Source of the DNA: Pisolithus tinctorius
Taxonomy: Eukaryota; Basidiomycota; Agaricomycetes; Boletales; Pisolithaceae
Assembly: GCA_024663395.1 (NCBI GenBank)
Contig: JANFAH010000129.1
Coordinates: forward strand, 1-64,000
DNA: 64,000 bases
Reading direction: 5' to 3'
The notes beneath the pieces are model-generated. The model was not told the DNA's origin. It saw nothing but the letters and a program-made list of their open reading frames with translations, and did not search any database. Made by a program: the position numbers and the translations under genes. Below, one piece after another: positions 1 through 10,506 of the stretch. Every line of letters begins with the position of its first letter. The stretch's first letter is position 1.

Positions 1-428
1 GCCCTCTGTTTTTATCACTAGTGTTAGTGTCTCATAACATGCTTAGGACATGTGTCATCATTGTTCAACCAATGGTGTAGTTACTGTAGCTCATTACATG
101 CAGACACCTCATGATCTGCTTTCTTTGTAGTATTTAGACTGCCAGCTCAAGTCCTGGAACCCCAGACTTGAGCTGCTCAATCATATGCAGTGTTCCTCAG
201 AACTTCACCCTCAGTGTCCCTAACCTGGACCACTCTCACCAGCATTGCCAAATCCTCTGTCATTTACAGAGGTTACCTCAGCCATTTGCTAGGTAGAAAC
301 CATAGTCTGTGACTGAGCTCAACCTATGCCTTGACTTTAGTCTTAGCATAACAAAAGCTCAAGTCTCCATGGCCTATTGGCTGAAGGTCACTGTCTAGTG
401 TACCACCATGAACCCTCAAAACAACTGA
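1..428 (+). repeat. Probable 5' LTR or leader remnant of the gypsy element
   Basis: Non-coding, CpG-free DNA directly upstream of gag. It ends near 428 in ...AACAACTGACA, and the next bases include TTTGGTGCCATTGC, which begins with the TGG expected of a tRNA primer-binding site. That spacing fits an LTR end followed by a primer-binding site. The left end lies outside the window and no matching 3' LTR was seen, so the LTR call is an inference. Confidence 0.35.
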
Positions 429-471
429 CATTTGGTGCCATTGCAACCCACATGAGAAGAATCATCATCTG

Positions 472-1446
472 ATGAAGAACAGGAGAGCACTGTCACTAAC
501 ACCTCCTGAACAACTGGATAGAGGCTTTACCTCAGGTATCCTCTCAAATCTCTTCACCCAATCTCTTGCATCACTTGGTACTCCTCTCCCACCTGTACCT
601 ACCCCTTCCACATTTCCTGCACCCCTGCCCCCACTGCAGAATATGATGTCCAGTTCATCATCAAAGGCAATGACCAGCACTACCACTTTCAAGGCAACTG
701 AATTGAAGATTGGTGCTCCACTTGATTTTGACAGTGACCAGAAGAATGCCATGAGCTGGCTGTTCTCAGTCCAGGCTTATCTCATGGTAAATGAAGAAGT
801 TTATGACACTAACACCAAACAGGTGGTTTATGCACTGTCATACATGAAGAAAGGGGTTGCTCACTCCTGGGCAGCAACCTTCCAGAAGACATCTCTGGAA
901 AAGAATCCCCCCAGTTTTGGGACATTTCCTGATTTTGTGATGGCTTTCAAAGCCTCATTTACCTCCCCTAACTCCACTGGTGTCACAACTGCAAAATTGC
1001 ATACTCTCAAACAGAAAGATTTGGTGGAACAATATATCACCAACTTCTGCACTGCCACCACTGATTCCACCATCACCCAGGATGTTACCTTGATTGAGTT
1101 CTTCTCTCAAGGACTTAAACTGTTCATCATGAACTGCATCCACATGATGGAGACAACCCCCACTAAAATTGACAAATGGTATAAACAGGCACAAAAGTTT
1201 GATGCCAAATGGAGGAAAGTAAATGAACTTTCTGGGAAAAAGGAAAAGAGGATGTTCTACCTGAAGAACAACCTCTCAGAAGAAAAAGATCCAAATGCTA
1301 TGGACATGGATGGAGCAAGACTCTCCAGAGAAGAAAGGGACTGACACATCAAAGAAGGAAGATATTTTGGTTGTGGAAACAAAGGACATCTCTCTCAAGA
1401 ATGTTCAGACAAAGGAAAGACCCCTCAGAAGAGGTCAAAAAGATAA
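472..1446 (+). pseudogene. Gag-like polyprotein of the gypsy element, with zinc-knuckle remnant
   Basis: An open frame of about 290 codons (472-1344) has the composition and motifs of Retrotrans_gag proteins, including a W-L-F-S-V-Q-A-Y-L stretch and the H-S-W-A-A region near residue 130. A TGA at 1342-1344 follows R-E-E-R-D. The same frame then continues as H-I-K-E-G-R and a CCHC-type knuckle (Y-F-G-C-G-N-K-G-H then C). The first knuckle cysteine is a tyrosine, so zinc binding should be lost. The stop sits where family members usually have Arg, and CGA to TGA is a CpG transition. Gag would package element RNA in cytoplasmic particles; this copy cannot give the full product. Confidence 0.75.
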
Positions 1447-1558
1447 GAAAGATTATTGAAGTTGAAGAAAGCAATGACAAAGAGAGAGTTGCTGGACCTT
1501 CCATTGCCTTAGTCAATATTGCTAGGGTGTTAGGAAAGGATTTTTAGAAGGGGACTCT

Positions 1559-2030
1559 GTGTTGATGCCAGATGTTCCCAGTAAAAAGGACAGTTCTATT
1601 TCTGTTGCTCCTGCACTAGTATCTTCTACTCCAGATTGTACTATGCAAATCCCTGTTTCCCTTTACACATCAGAAAAAACTGGAAAAGTCATCAACACTA
1701 CTGCACTGGTTGACTCCAGTGCAGAAATATCCTGCATTGATTGGAGTTTCATGTGAAAGCATAGGATCCCCACTCAATGACTTGCCAAACCCATCCTTGC
1801 CAAAAATGCAGATGCATCCCAGAATTCCAAGGGAAAGATCTTGTTTTCTGCCACCCTCTACTTCAAGATCAAAGGACTTGTTCATCAGTCCTTCCACATC
1901 ATAAACTGTGGGTCAGAAAACATGATTCTTGGCCTCCCTTGGTTACAAGAGAACAACTTCATTGTCAATTGGAGAATGGGAACCCTCTCCATTGATGAGA
2001 AAACTGACAGGTCAAAAGATCTGTCTTGAA
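1559..2030 (+). pseudogene. Retroviral-type aspartic protease remnant (gypsy)
   Basis: The frame at 1559-1756 contains A-L-V-D-S-S-A-E-I-S-C-I-D, which corresponds to the active-site D-S/T-G-A motif of retropepsin-like proteases. The required glycine is serine here (codon AGT after TCC), a change explained by CpG to CpA. A second frame (1841-2029) supplies H-Q-S-F-H-I-I-N-C and I-L-G-L-P-W-L, the usual flap-to-C-terminal blocks of gypsy proteases. The frame change between the two parts and the active-site substitution make it non-functional. It would have processed the Gag-Pol polyprotein. Confidence 0.7.
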
Positions 2031-2145
2031 ACATCTCTTCTGTCCCTATTGAAGAGCCCACTGTGAACCTTGTATCCCCTGTTGAAAAGAAAGGGATAAA
2101 CAAATTCAAGAACCAGAGGAAGAAACCATCTGTGCCCACTTTATA

Positions 2146-2935
2146 ATGGCACTCAGAAAGCTGGTGGAAGAAGCCAAGAAGGTTAACCCCAGAAATAGCC
2201 TTCTCAGAAAGTCCCTCTGGCAGACCATTGTGTCCAACCACCATGATCACCCCTCCACAGGACACCCTGGTGTCTTAAAAACCCAACAACTCATCTCTTC
2301 TGAGTTTTGGTGGCTAGGACTTGCATCCTTCATCTGAAAATATGTAGAAGGCTGTGCTACATGCCAGCAAAATAAAGTAAACACACACCTGACAACCCCT
2401 CCCCTTGACCTCAACCTGCCCCTTCCAACAGATCTCTTGTAATCTGGTTACTGACCTACCCCTTTCCAAGGGATATGATTCCCTCTTGGTCATGGTAGAC
2501 CATGGGCTTACTAAGGGGGTAATTTTAGCACCCACAAAGAAAACTGCCTCTGTGGTTGATGTTGCAGCCCTCTTTTTCAAAAAGGTCTACTCCCACTTCA
2601 GATTGTATGACAAAATCATCTCCAATCAAGGCCCTCAGTTTGCTCAGCATTTGCAAAGGAACTCACATCCATTTTGGGATATTCTCTCACCCTCTCCACT
2701 GCATATCACCCACAGACTGATGGAGAAACTGAATGCATTAACCAAGAGGTTGAAACATACCTATGCATATTTTGCCAGAATGATCCCACTCTCTGGGTGG
2801 ATAACCTGCCAATGGTGGAGTTTGCACACAATCAGCATCCCCACTCTGTCACCCACCAATTGCCATTTTACCTCAATCTAGCCAGAAAAACAATGAAAGA
2901 CCACTCTTCTTGACCCTTCACCCCATTCCAGAAAG
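2146..2935 (+). pseudogene. Integrase remnant (gypsy)
   Basis: The zinc-binding HHCC domain is recognisable: H-P-S-T-G-H-P-G-V near 2256, then C-A-T-C-Q-Q-N-K near 2353. The catalytic core follows: N-L-V-T-D-L-P holds the first Asp; I-S-N-Q-G-P-Q-F is the block that normally reads S-D-x-G-P-Q-F; and H-P-Q-T-D-G-E-T-E holds the final Glu region. The second catalytic Asp is Asn, and the next residue is Gln where Arg is common; both fit CpG to CpA. Frame shifts split the core between 2405-2881 and 2674-2913. Integrase inserts element cDNA into the chromosome; this copy lacks a complete D-D-E triad. Confidence 0.85.
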
Positions 2936-3378
2936 GTGACAAGGTTTGGTTAGAAGCATGAAACCTAAAGTATTCCTATGAAAATAGAAAGTTTGCCCCC
3001 AAAAGAGAAGGACCCTTCTTGATCTCTGACATCCTATCCCTGATCACCTATTGCCTTGTGATCCCTGCATGATGGAAGATACACAATGTGTTCCATGCTT
3101 CCCTCTTATCTCCCTATCACAAAAATGATGTTCATGGACTGAGCTTCCTGGCTCCACCACCTGACCTTGTCAATGAGGAAGAAGAATATGAAGCTGAGGC
3201 AATAGTTGGCCATAAAAGGTCCAGCTGTGGACTTACCTTTTTAACCAAATGGAAGGGTTACCCTTCTTCCAAAAACTCATGGCAAAAAGAATCACACCTT
3301 GAACATGTGGATGATATGCTCTCTGCATATACGGCATGCTTCCCTAAGGATTTCCCCCCTCAGAAACAGCCCATTTGA
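2936..3378 (+). pseudogene. Integrase C-terminal linker plus chromodomain
   Basis: After a stop at the integrase end the sequence reads K-G-D-K-V-W-L, then N-V-F-H-A-S-L-L-S-P-Y (near 3085), the junction typical of chromovirus integrases. A chromodomain follows: Y-E-A-E-A-I-V-G-H-K-R, then L-T-F-L-T-K-W-K-G-Y, then S-W-Q-K-E-S-H-L. These blocks match the aromatic cage and helix of chromodomains, which steer integration toward methylated histone H3. TGA and TAG codons interrupt the linker, including one at the W-K position upstream of V-F-H. Confidence 0.8.
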
Positions 3379-4143
3379 AGCTCCCCCTGCACCATCAGAA
3401 CTATCACTTTCAAAATGCCCCCTCATTGTTCCACCTACCCTTGTGAACCCTCTCATTGTCATACCCCCTTTGCTCATTGTCAATGACAGCCTGCCAGCAC
3501 CCAGATGATAAACTCCTATTGTCTCTTCATTGCTGACCCTGCTGTCATTGGCACCATTTATCATGAAGTCAACAAGGATTCCCCTCTTGACCTAGTTTAC
3601 CATGCAACCATCCAAGCCCTTTGGCTTGAAGAACTTTCCCACTACATCAATTGACAGAACCCTCTTCTGTCCCCCACCAGAACCATCTTAAATGAGATTT
3701 CCCATGGGCAGGTTCCCCTGCTCCTCAGACTCTTTGATATCCTTGGAGGCACAGACCTCATTTATAACATCCATCAACACCCCACATTGATCACTCCCCC
3801 TCCTCCTGGGTCTCAAAGACCCTTGACTGCAACTTCTGCCCCAGTTTCCTCCATGTCACCCTCTCCTCCAGTATCATCACCATTGTCCTCCCAATCCTCT
3901 GTTTCTCTTCTCAGAGCAGACAGACCCTGTGCCTGTTGCCTTTCAGGCCCTAATCTGCAACCTTCTGAGTCTCATGGCTCATTGTCACCCTCTGTGGTTG
4001 ACCCTGAAATTGCCTTTGGCATCTCTGCTGCTGAACTCACTCTCACTATGAGTAGAGTTGAGACCCTTGCCCAATTGCTGCCTTCCCCAACCCTTAGTGA
4101 GTTTAGGGCTGATGTCCCTTTAACACCATCCAACCCACTGTGA
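3379..4143 (+). pseudogene. Proline/serine-rich C-terminal tail of the gypsy polyprotein
   Basis: Downstream of the chromodomain lie low-complexity coding-like stretches with a few stops, ending with an open frame at 3787-4143 rich in Pro and Ser (T-P-P-P-P-G-S-Q-R, then S-P-S-P-P-V-S-S). It also contains D-P-E-I-A-F-G-I. No enzymatic motif is visible. Its position and shared CpG depletion make it part of the element rather than a host gene. Function unknown. Confidence 0.45.
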
Positions 4144-5300
4144 GTCAAGGTGTGGTTCAGTGGTGAAAACCAACCAAATCCAACACAAAAGACAATGAAA
4201 GTGAGTGGTGGTGTGCCTATGCAGTACCTAGATGGTGGAACCTGTTATCTGGGTGGGTTTTTATGAGCTACAACACTCAGAGATGAGTGCTGAGGGTTGG
4301 GGGTGCTCCTGACAAAGAAGGAGCAGGAATGGGAGAGGAAGCAATAGGGTAGACTGCTGTCAGCCTACAGAAGGATGGATGACAACTTAATTCAATGTTC
4401 TGAGCTGCACTGAGCTCAGGGAGGACTTGAAGTGAAGTATATTGATGATAGATGATAATAGGTGAAGTAGATGATAGTTAGACCCTTAATAAAGTCTCAA
4501 CTATCAAAGCTGATGAATGAATTACTGAGAGATGATGAAAATGCAAGCAAGAGGGGCTCTCTGACAGCTTCTTCTTCAGCTATCTAAGTACAGTGATTTA
4601 TATACAGTGCAGGGGCATTGCCTATGGAAAACAAGGTGCAAACACTTGGTAAGTGATTGGTAACTGATAAGTAAGGAATGTAAGCAGTGGGTAATTGTCT
4701 TAGAAAGCATTGGTGAGCATTGGTAAGGATAAGTAAGCCAAAAAGTGAAGAAGCAGTAAGCAAAGTCAAAAGATTGGTGAGTATTGGCAATAGGTGAGTC
4801 AAGGACAGTCAGAATGTCAAAGTATGAGTGATGATTGGTAAACTGATTGGTCAGTACAATGTTACAAAGAATATTATCAAGCAAGGTATGAACAAAAGGT
4901 TTACCAGGAACCAGGGCAGGGCTAGTGACAGGGCCAGGTATTATACTGGTCCAGTCTTGACTGAGTGAACAACTTGATTGGGCACTGCCTTGCAGTGCCT
5001 CATGAGCTAACATGTTTCTGGGTTGAGGTGTCAAGGCCAGGACTGGGGCAGGGGTTGGTCAAGACCAGGGTAGAGCCAGTCTAGGGTAGTCTAGACATGG
5101 TCATGACAGGCTGTATGAAGGATGTCATGTTTGTTTTGAAAAACTCAAGGTGGACATTTGTAGGTTCATACAACACAACATGACCCTTGAAATTATCAAT
5201 AAAGAGGCTTATGTATCATTTTTGATACTTCATATGAAGATCAAGTCCCTTTAGCCACCTACAAGCATGTTGGATTAATGTATGAAATGCAAGTCATAAG
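4144..5300. other. CpG-free non-coding stretch with short degenerate GGTAAG/TTGGTGAG-type repeats
   Basis: About 1.1 kb without a supportable gene. From about 4640 to 4860 many imperfect copies of short words such as TTGGTAAG, TTGGTGAG and GATAAGTAAG recur, giving a misleading open frame on the minus strand. A TATA-like ATTTATATACAG lies near 4596. It may be an unrelated solo LTR or the 3' end of the gypsy element, but it does not match 1-428. Nothing else was recognised. Confidence 0.4.
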
Positions 5301-5307
5301 TCATAAC

Positions 5308-6245
5308 TTACTCTTTGAAGAGATCTGCTGTCATCCATGCCTTTTTATTATAATGATAGCAAAATCCACATTCTTCCAGTCCTTGTTTCTTGAAGCAGCA
5401 AGTCTTCTTTGCTCTGCCAATAAAGAATGGTTCAAGTTTCTCACTACCATCAGCATTGCATGCAGAACCAATAGTGATATGGAACTTATCCTTTTTCTTT
5501 CCACTCATCTGTTTTGTTGCAAGACTGTGGTCTGGGGTTGCACTAAGAATGGAAATTAGATAAGGATAACCAGATGATAAGGATGCTTACTATGGGAATA
5601 GTGTTGTCTCATTGAAATTCCAACAATCTCTTGGAGCATATTGAGCAAGAATTTTCTTACAGCATTCTTGTTCCACATTAACAGCTGCCATGTCTACAGA
5701 ACCTGCTTCACCATGTAGATGATGCTCCCATATCTTGTAAGTGTTACAAAAGGATTGCAGCTACCCATCACCAGCAAGTATTTCATTCTGCAGAATTTGC
5801 AATTCTTCTTCAAACCTCTTGTGCTTCTCCTGTAGCATTTGGCCTGTTATAGGCTCACATATATCTTCTATATGTCCTACCCAAAGAATCAGGGCCCATT
5901 CAACTTGTGGGGATGTCACAATCTGGGGCCACTTCAATGAGAGTGCCACAGGATTGTCATTGACATGAGCTTCCATTTTTGGACATTCCCACAATTTGCA
6001 AGACAAGGTTGACTGGTTGAAGAGAAGTGTGCCAGTCTTTAGTGAGCAGAAGTGCTGAACAATGTTGGCCTGAGTTGTGGTGGATGGCTATCAATGAAGC
6101 TATAGACCTGCATCCAATCTGAAAGTGTGAGATTCTGTCAAGTTACAGATGAAGTTTGAGCTGAGGTGCAAGGAGCATCTTTAATTTTCTGCCATTTTGC
6201 AGGCTTAGGGGCATCTGCAGGGGCACCTTGAGGTTTATGTTTTAG
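5308..6245 (-). pseudogene. pogo/CENP-B-like transposase remnant (Tc1/mariner superfamily)
   Basis: On the minus strand from about 6245: a lysine-rich N-terminus; L-T-L-S-D-W-M-Q-V-Y-S-F-I-D of the CENP-B N-terminal helix-turn-helix; then V-T-S-P-Q-V-E-W-A-L-I-L-W-V and T-G-Q-M-L of the Tc5-type DNA-binding domain. The DDE core begins N-F-N-E-T-T-L-F-P, is interrupted by a likely intron (donor near 5592, acceptor near 5549), and continues A-T-P-D-H-S-L-A-T-K-Q-M-S-G-K-K and N-A-D-G-S-E-K-L-E-P. The first catalytic Asp (usual F-D-E) is Asn. Stops interrupt the 5' part, and the DDE core breaks off near 5308, so the last catalytic Asp is absent. It would cut and paste a DNA transposon. Confidence 0.8.
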
Positions 6246-6379
6246 AGAGAGAAGCATTGTAAAAAATGTTATGATGGGCCAGCAGCTAGTACATCATATT
6301 CTCATTATATAGAAGTTTAGATCCTGTACAATAGGGTTGTCAGACAATGCAGCAATGCACCCAGCTGATCCCCATTGAC

Positions 6380-9300
6380 CATTGTACACCAAGTATGCAA
6401 AGGTAACACTCATATCTCAAGTCAGATCCATGGCAGGTAAGAAACAGTCAAGCCAGGGGTGGTGGTGGGACCATTTTACTGAGCATCCAGGGTATGCAAT
6501 GAAAGAAGAACATTCCATGGTTGGCAGCAAGACAAAGGTGATATGTACTGCAATGTATGAACAATGGATTACTTTAGAGAAGGAACAGAACAGGCAGCAG
6601 ATTGCTGCTGGCCTCTGGGACACCCCAAGGGATGATGCAGCAATCATCAGTGCTCATAAGTACTACTCTGGATGGTTATGGTCATCTGTGCTCAATGCTG
6701 TCCTGCAATCCCAATACCACAGCCCTGCTCTCTCAACCTGCCATCTGGGACCCCATACCCATCACCATTGCACTCTTGTGATCTGTACTTGATGTGTGAT
6801 GTTGCTTGGTGCATACATATGCCATCTGAATGCCCTCCTGACACCACAGCCATCACCCATCATTCTTGATGGATATCCATTGCCATGTGGCTTGTATCAA
6901 CTCCATTTATGCCTGTTGCTTGCTTACTGCTCACTTGTACTGCATGAATTTGTCTTACTATGTGTATTTAGTGCAGGGAACATCTCAAACAGACCTGAGC
7001 TGTTTGTGGCTCATCAGCCACCCCACAATGCTGTTATGTCACCTTCATGACTGTACATTGCATCCCAAGCCTGTTCACATGCAGGCACAGAGGGAGTATC
7101 ATGAATCATATTCACCAGTCAAGGGAAGTAGCAGAGCCACACTCAACATGACAGCACACCTGGGCCCAGCTGGCCATATGATGCAGTCAATTCCATTTAC
7201 TGCAGCTCCTGGGCCAGCACCTCAGCTACTAGCAGTCAGTTTCCCATCATCATCAGCTATGATGGGGGGTTCACCACTGTTGGTGCCTGGTCCTTCCACA
7301 TCAGCATTGTCATCAGCCCTCCTTCAGATTCCAACTGTATCTCCCATGAGTTCCATCCCCCCTAGCCCAGTACTCTCTGAACTTTCATGGGGATCTCATC
7401 AGTCAAAGTGCTGCAGGCTCACCCAGAGTGGCCTCTACAAAACCACTTCATTCCCACTACCTGTGGTGTCACCTACAATATCTTCCAACCCATCTTTCCA
7501 TTCACCTATTGGAGTTTCCTGGACCCCTGCTGACCAGGCTGACTGGGAGAGGCTGCTTGCAAGGTTTACTGCTAGTGCAGGATTACCATTGTGGTGGGTG
7601 GAGAACCATGAGTGGAAGGTTATTTGTGATCAATTTCTTCCACATGCTAAAATCCATCCTCCAAGGTCCTTACTCAGTGCATTTTGCCTGATGTTCTGCA
7701 GGGACTCAAGACAGCAGCACAAAATGAGTGTAGATGCCTTGAAGTTACCCTACAGTGTGATGGGTGGACCAGTGAGAACAGTCATCATCTGATTGGCTTC
7801 ATGATTACTGCACAGCAAAAGGTGAGTCATATCACACCAAACATACTATATCCTTGCAAGCATTTAGTAGTTATACACTGTCCAAGTCCATGATGGATCA
7901 AAGGACTTATGAACAGCTTCAGAACTTCTCTGCCAAATCCTAATGACTATTGATGTAGTTGAGGCTGAATGGGGTGCAACTGTCATTGCCTGCACTACAG
8001 ATGCCTCTGGGGAGTCAAAAAAGACTTGTCACCTCCTGCAAGAAAAGTTCCCACAGATCATCACTCCAGATTGCTTTGCTCATCAGGTAGGAATATTTCC
8101 TCATTCATTTCTGTTGACTTTAAATTTAATTAATATCAATCAGTGGAACCTTATTGTTGGAGATCTTTTCAAAGCCAGGGATGACTATACTGTCTATGGA
8201 GACATGGCACAGGATCTCATCACATGGTTGTACATTAAGACACATGTTCCTGCCCTCCTTCAGGAGATCCAGACAGTGACATATGATTAAAACACTGGCA
8301 ATACTTAGGCCAGTTCTGACATGCTGGACATCCCACTTCCTTGCATACCAACAACTCTTTGGAAGTTCATCCAGCATTGGAGATCCTTATTGCAAAACAT
8401 GAGGATACAATACTTTCCATGGGAGATAGGAGATCACAAGGGAATACATTTACAGCTATTGCCACAATCAAGGATGCAACCTTTCAGCATGCAATGGCAA
8501 GGTATGCAAATACATATATGCAGATTTCTTTATTAATTAGGACTGAACTTGTGTGCAGGTGGAAAAATCTACTTGAGCCAATTGCAATCATGACAAACAT
8601 GCATCAGCCTACCCATGCCAGACCTGAGCATGTTGTATTATCTTTTGGATTTCTATATTTCAAGCACTCTCAGCTCACAGATACAGCTGATAGTACTGCT
8701 CACAAAGCAGTCTTAGAAAGTGCAGAGTGATGTTGGGGTCAGTGTGACCAGGAGGTCTTCATTGCTGCTGTGGTTGTCAACCCATTTTACAAAACTTCCA
8801 CATTCAAGAAGATTGCACTGACAACCTGAGCTGGAATTGCAGCATTGTCCAGTCACTTGTGGCTTCACTTTTATGGTGGAGAGGCTCCAGTGGAACTTTT
8901 CACAGACTTGGACCATTATCTGGGATGCTTTGGTGATTTTGCATTCATGGAGGTCTTCAAAGATTCATTGCTAGCTCATGCTCAACAGATGGTAAGCAAG
9001 CCCAAAACTGTGTGGTTGAAAACTTACCTCATGTCAATGCTAGCATACTCCAGTTGATGCCCTGGAAGTGTGGAATGGGTCATCACACCCTGGTGCTGAT
9101 CTTCAACCACTACACAGGATTCCAAAGTGACTGTTATCCCTCTGTCCAAACTCAGCATCCTGTGAACAGCTCTTCAGCATGTTTTTGGGGATCCTGACAA
9201 AATGGCAGAATCATTTATCAACTGCAAATCTCACTGCCCTTGCTGAACTCAAGACATATGTGCAGGAAGAACATGCACATGATCAAGTTGTCAAGAAGTG

Positions 9301-9600
9301 GCTCAAACATCAGTATGCTGAAGAACCTATAGGAGCCAGCACAGCAGGAGAATCACAACCCACTCTCAGAGGGAGTGGAGAAAGTCCCCTGTCAGCTGTG
9401 AACAGGCAAGGAATTCAGCAGGCTGCTGCTGTTCTCATTTGGGGAGTTGAGGAGGAGGAAATGCAGCCCTCATCAATGAGAGTCCCACTACTAATGAACA
9501 GCAATTCACCAAAATACCAATTGAAGCACTTTGGGATTACTCTCATGCAGAATCTTGGCTTGGGTCATTTTATGAAGTGGCCCTTAGAGGCTTAGATGAT
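6380..9600 (+). pseudogene. hAT-like transposase remnant
   Basis: A long, broken coding stretch resembles the RNase H-like hAT transposases common in agaricomycete genomes. Visible blocks in order: an N-terminal W-W-W-D-H-F-T-E-H region (about 6460); W-E-R-L-L-A-R-F-T-A-S-A-G-L-P (about 7540); L-Q-C-D-G-W-T (about 7750, first catalytic Asp); T-T-D-A-S-G-E-S (about 7995, second Asp region); L-I-V-G-D-L-F-K (about 8151); L-S-F-G-F-L-Y-F (about 8640); and a C-terminal part with L-T-A-L-A-E-L-K (about 9230) like the dimerisation domain. Apparent introns (7820 and 8087 regions) and stops, for example at 8288, interrupt it. No terminal inverted repeats were identified. CpG-free like its neighbours. 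Confidence 0.75.
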
Positions 9601-9885
9601 GATCTCAAGTTTCACCAACTGCTTGATCTTGATGCAGAAGGTGAAGACAACCCTGATCATGTTTTCATTGGGTAGATTTTCTTTCTCTTTACCACAGTAG
9701 TGTCTTGTCTTTCATCATATCTCCACACTCAAGTCTACACTGTACAAGTCCTGCCGTGCAGGCTCTAATTATCTAATATATTCACGCACACTTGAGTTGT
9801 GACTTCTGGCACTGCAAATGTTCAGTTCACTTGTGTTTGTGGGAAAGTTTACCAGTGAATGTGCAGTGACTGCGATGAACGTTCC
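9601..9885. other. Boundary between transposon block and host DNA
   Basis: No gene seen. The CpG-free composition stops near 9,754 (first CG in CTGCCGTGCAGG); CpGs are frequent afterwards. This marks the probable right edge of the repeat block, although the element terminus itself could not be identified. Confidence 0.5.
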
Positions 9886-10102
9886 CTGACCGGTAGAACA
9901 CTGAAACAAGGAGAGTTTGAAAACATCACGAGTGAGCTTGTCGCTGCCTGCAGTCGCTTTCAACTTCGCTTCTGACAAAATGACACAGAGGAACGCTACG
10001 AGGACATTCTCAAAGCGTATGGGCAACTTATTGAAGGGGGCGCTGCAGCCAAGGGGCACGAAGTCCAGGAGTTTCTCGGCATCCCGAAGGAGTAGTATTA
10101 TC
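9886..10102 (+). pseudogene. Possible 3' end of a truncated host gene
   Basis: Starting at the transposon edge, a coding-like frame reads L-T-G-R-T-L-K-Q-G-E-F-E-N-I, then a stop near 9975, then E-E-R-Y-E-D-I-L-K-A-Y and finally G-H-E-V-Q-E-F-L-G-I-P-K-E before TAG at about 10,100. The charged, helical composition looks like a protein C-terminus, but the family was not recognised. It may be the tail of a gene cut by transposon insertion, or chance. Confidence 0.25.
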
Positions 10103-10193
10103 TAATCTTGACAGCTTAGAAATGATGGAGGGATCAGATCGAGGCTCCGCCGCTTCTCTGACGTAGTTTTTTTTGGTCTGTAGCGCAGAACAT

Positions 10194-10200
10194 ATAAAAA
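10194..10200 (+). promoter_or_regulatory. TATA-like box upstream of carbonic anhydrase
   Basis: TATAAAA within ACATATAAAAAAATG, about 310 bases upstream of the chosen ATG at 10,507. The distance is long for a direct TATA-to-start arrangement, so a long or spliced 5' UTR would be needed. No coding sequence is evident between 10,103 and 10,506, although the frame of exon 1 stays open upstream without an ATG. Confidence 0.3.
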
Positions 10201-10506
10201 AATGACTAGGCCTCTCAGTCGCACTGAGGGTGGTCGTCGTCAACGATCCCACCAGAATTCTGGCTCTTTGATCCAATCAGCCCGCTCGTGAATCTGGCCA
10301 TCAGCCGCCGGTGCCTGCAAAAGGGAGTTCTGCGACTGTTCCCTCAGTCTGCCAAGATCAGGACGGGGGCTTGCTGGTCAGAAAAACCAGTAGTATTAAA
10401 GTCAGCGTTGACACCGTTGGCAGGGGATTCCCGAATTTACCCGCATATCACTAGCTCGGCGGCTGGGGGCAGTGGAGTGACATCTCTATCTTCCCCAACA
10501 TCACCC

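Larger units (their letters stand above)
1..4143 (+). mobile_element. Ty3/gypsy chromovirus remnant lacking reverse transcriptase
   Basis: Ordered remnants of one LTR retrotransposon are visible: Gag (472-1446), aspartic protease (1559-2030), integrase (about 2146-2935), the integrase C-terminal linker and chromodomain (about 2936-3378), then a proline/serine-rich tail (to 4143). The order is that of chromoviruses. The reverse transcriptase and RNase H that should lie between protease and integrase (roughly 1.5 kb in the family) are missing; only about 110 bases separate the two, so this is an internal deletion derivative. Stops and frame changes occur throughout. No second copy of the 5' segment 1-428 was found downstream, so the LTR pair is not demonstrated. 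The element is almost devoid of CpG. It is inactive as it stands. Confidence 0.85.

Noticed and set aside
4576..5034. 152-codon minus-strand frame
   Set aside because: Composition is explained by short GGTAAG-type repeats; no protein features.
4144..5100. 3' LTR matching 1-428
   Set aside because: No collinear similarity to the 5' segment was found by eye.
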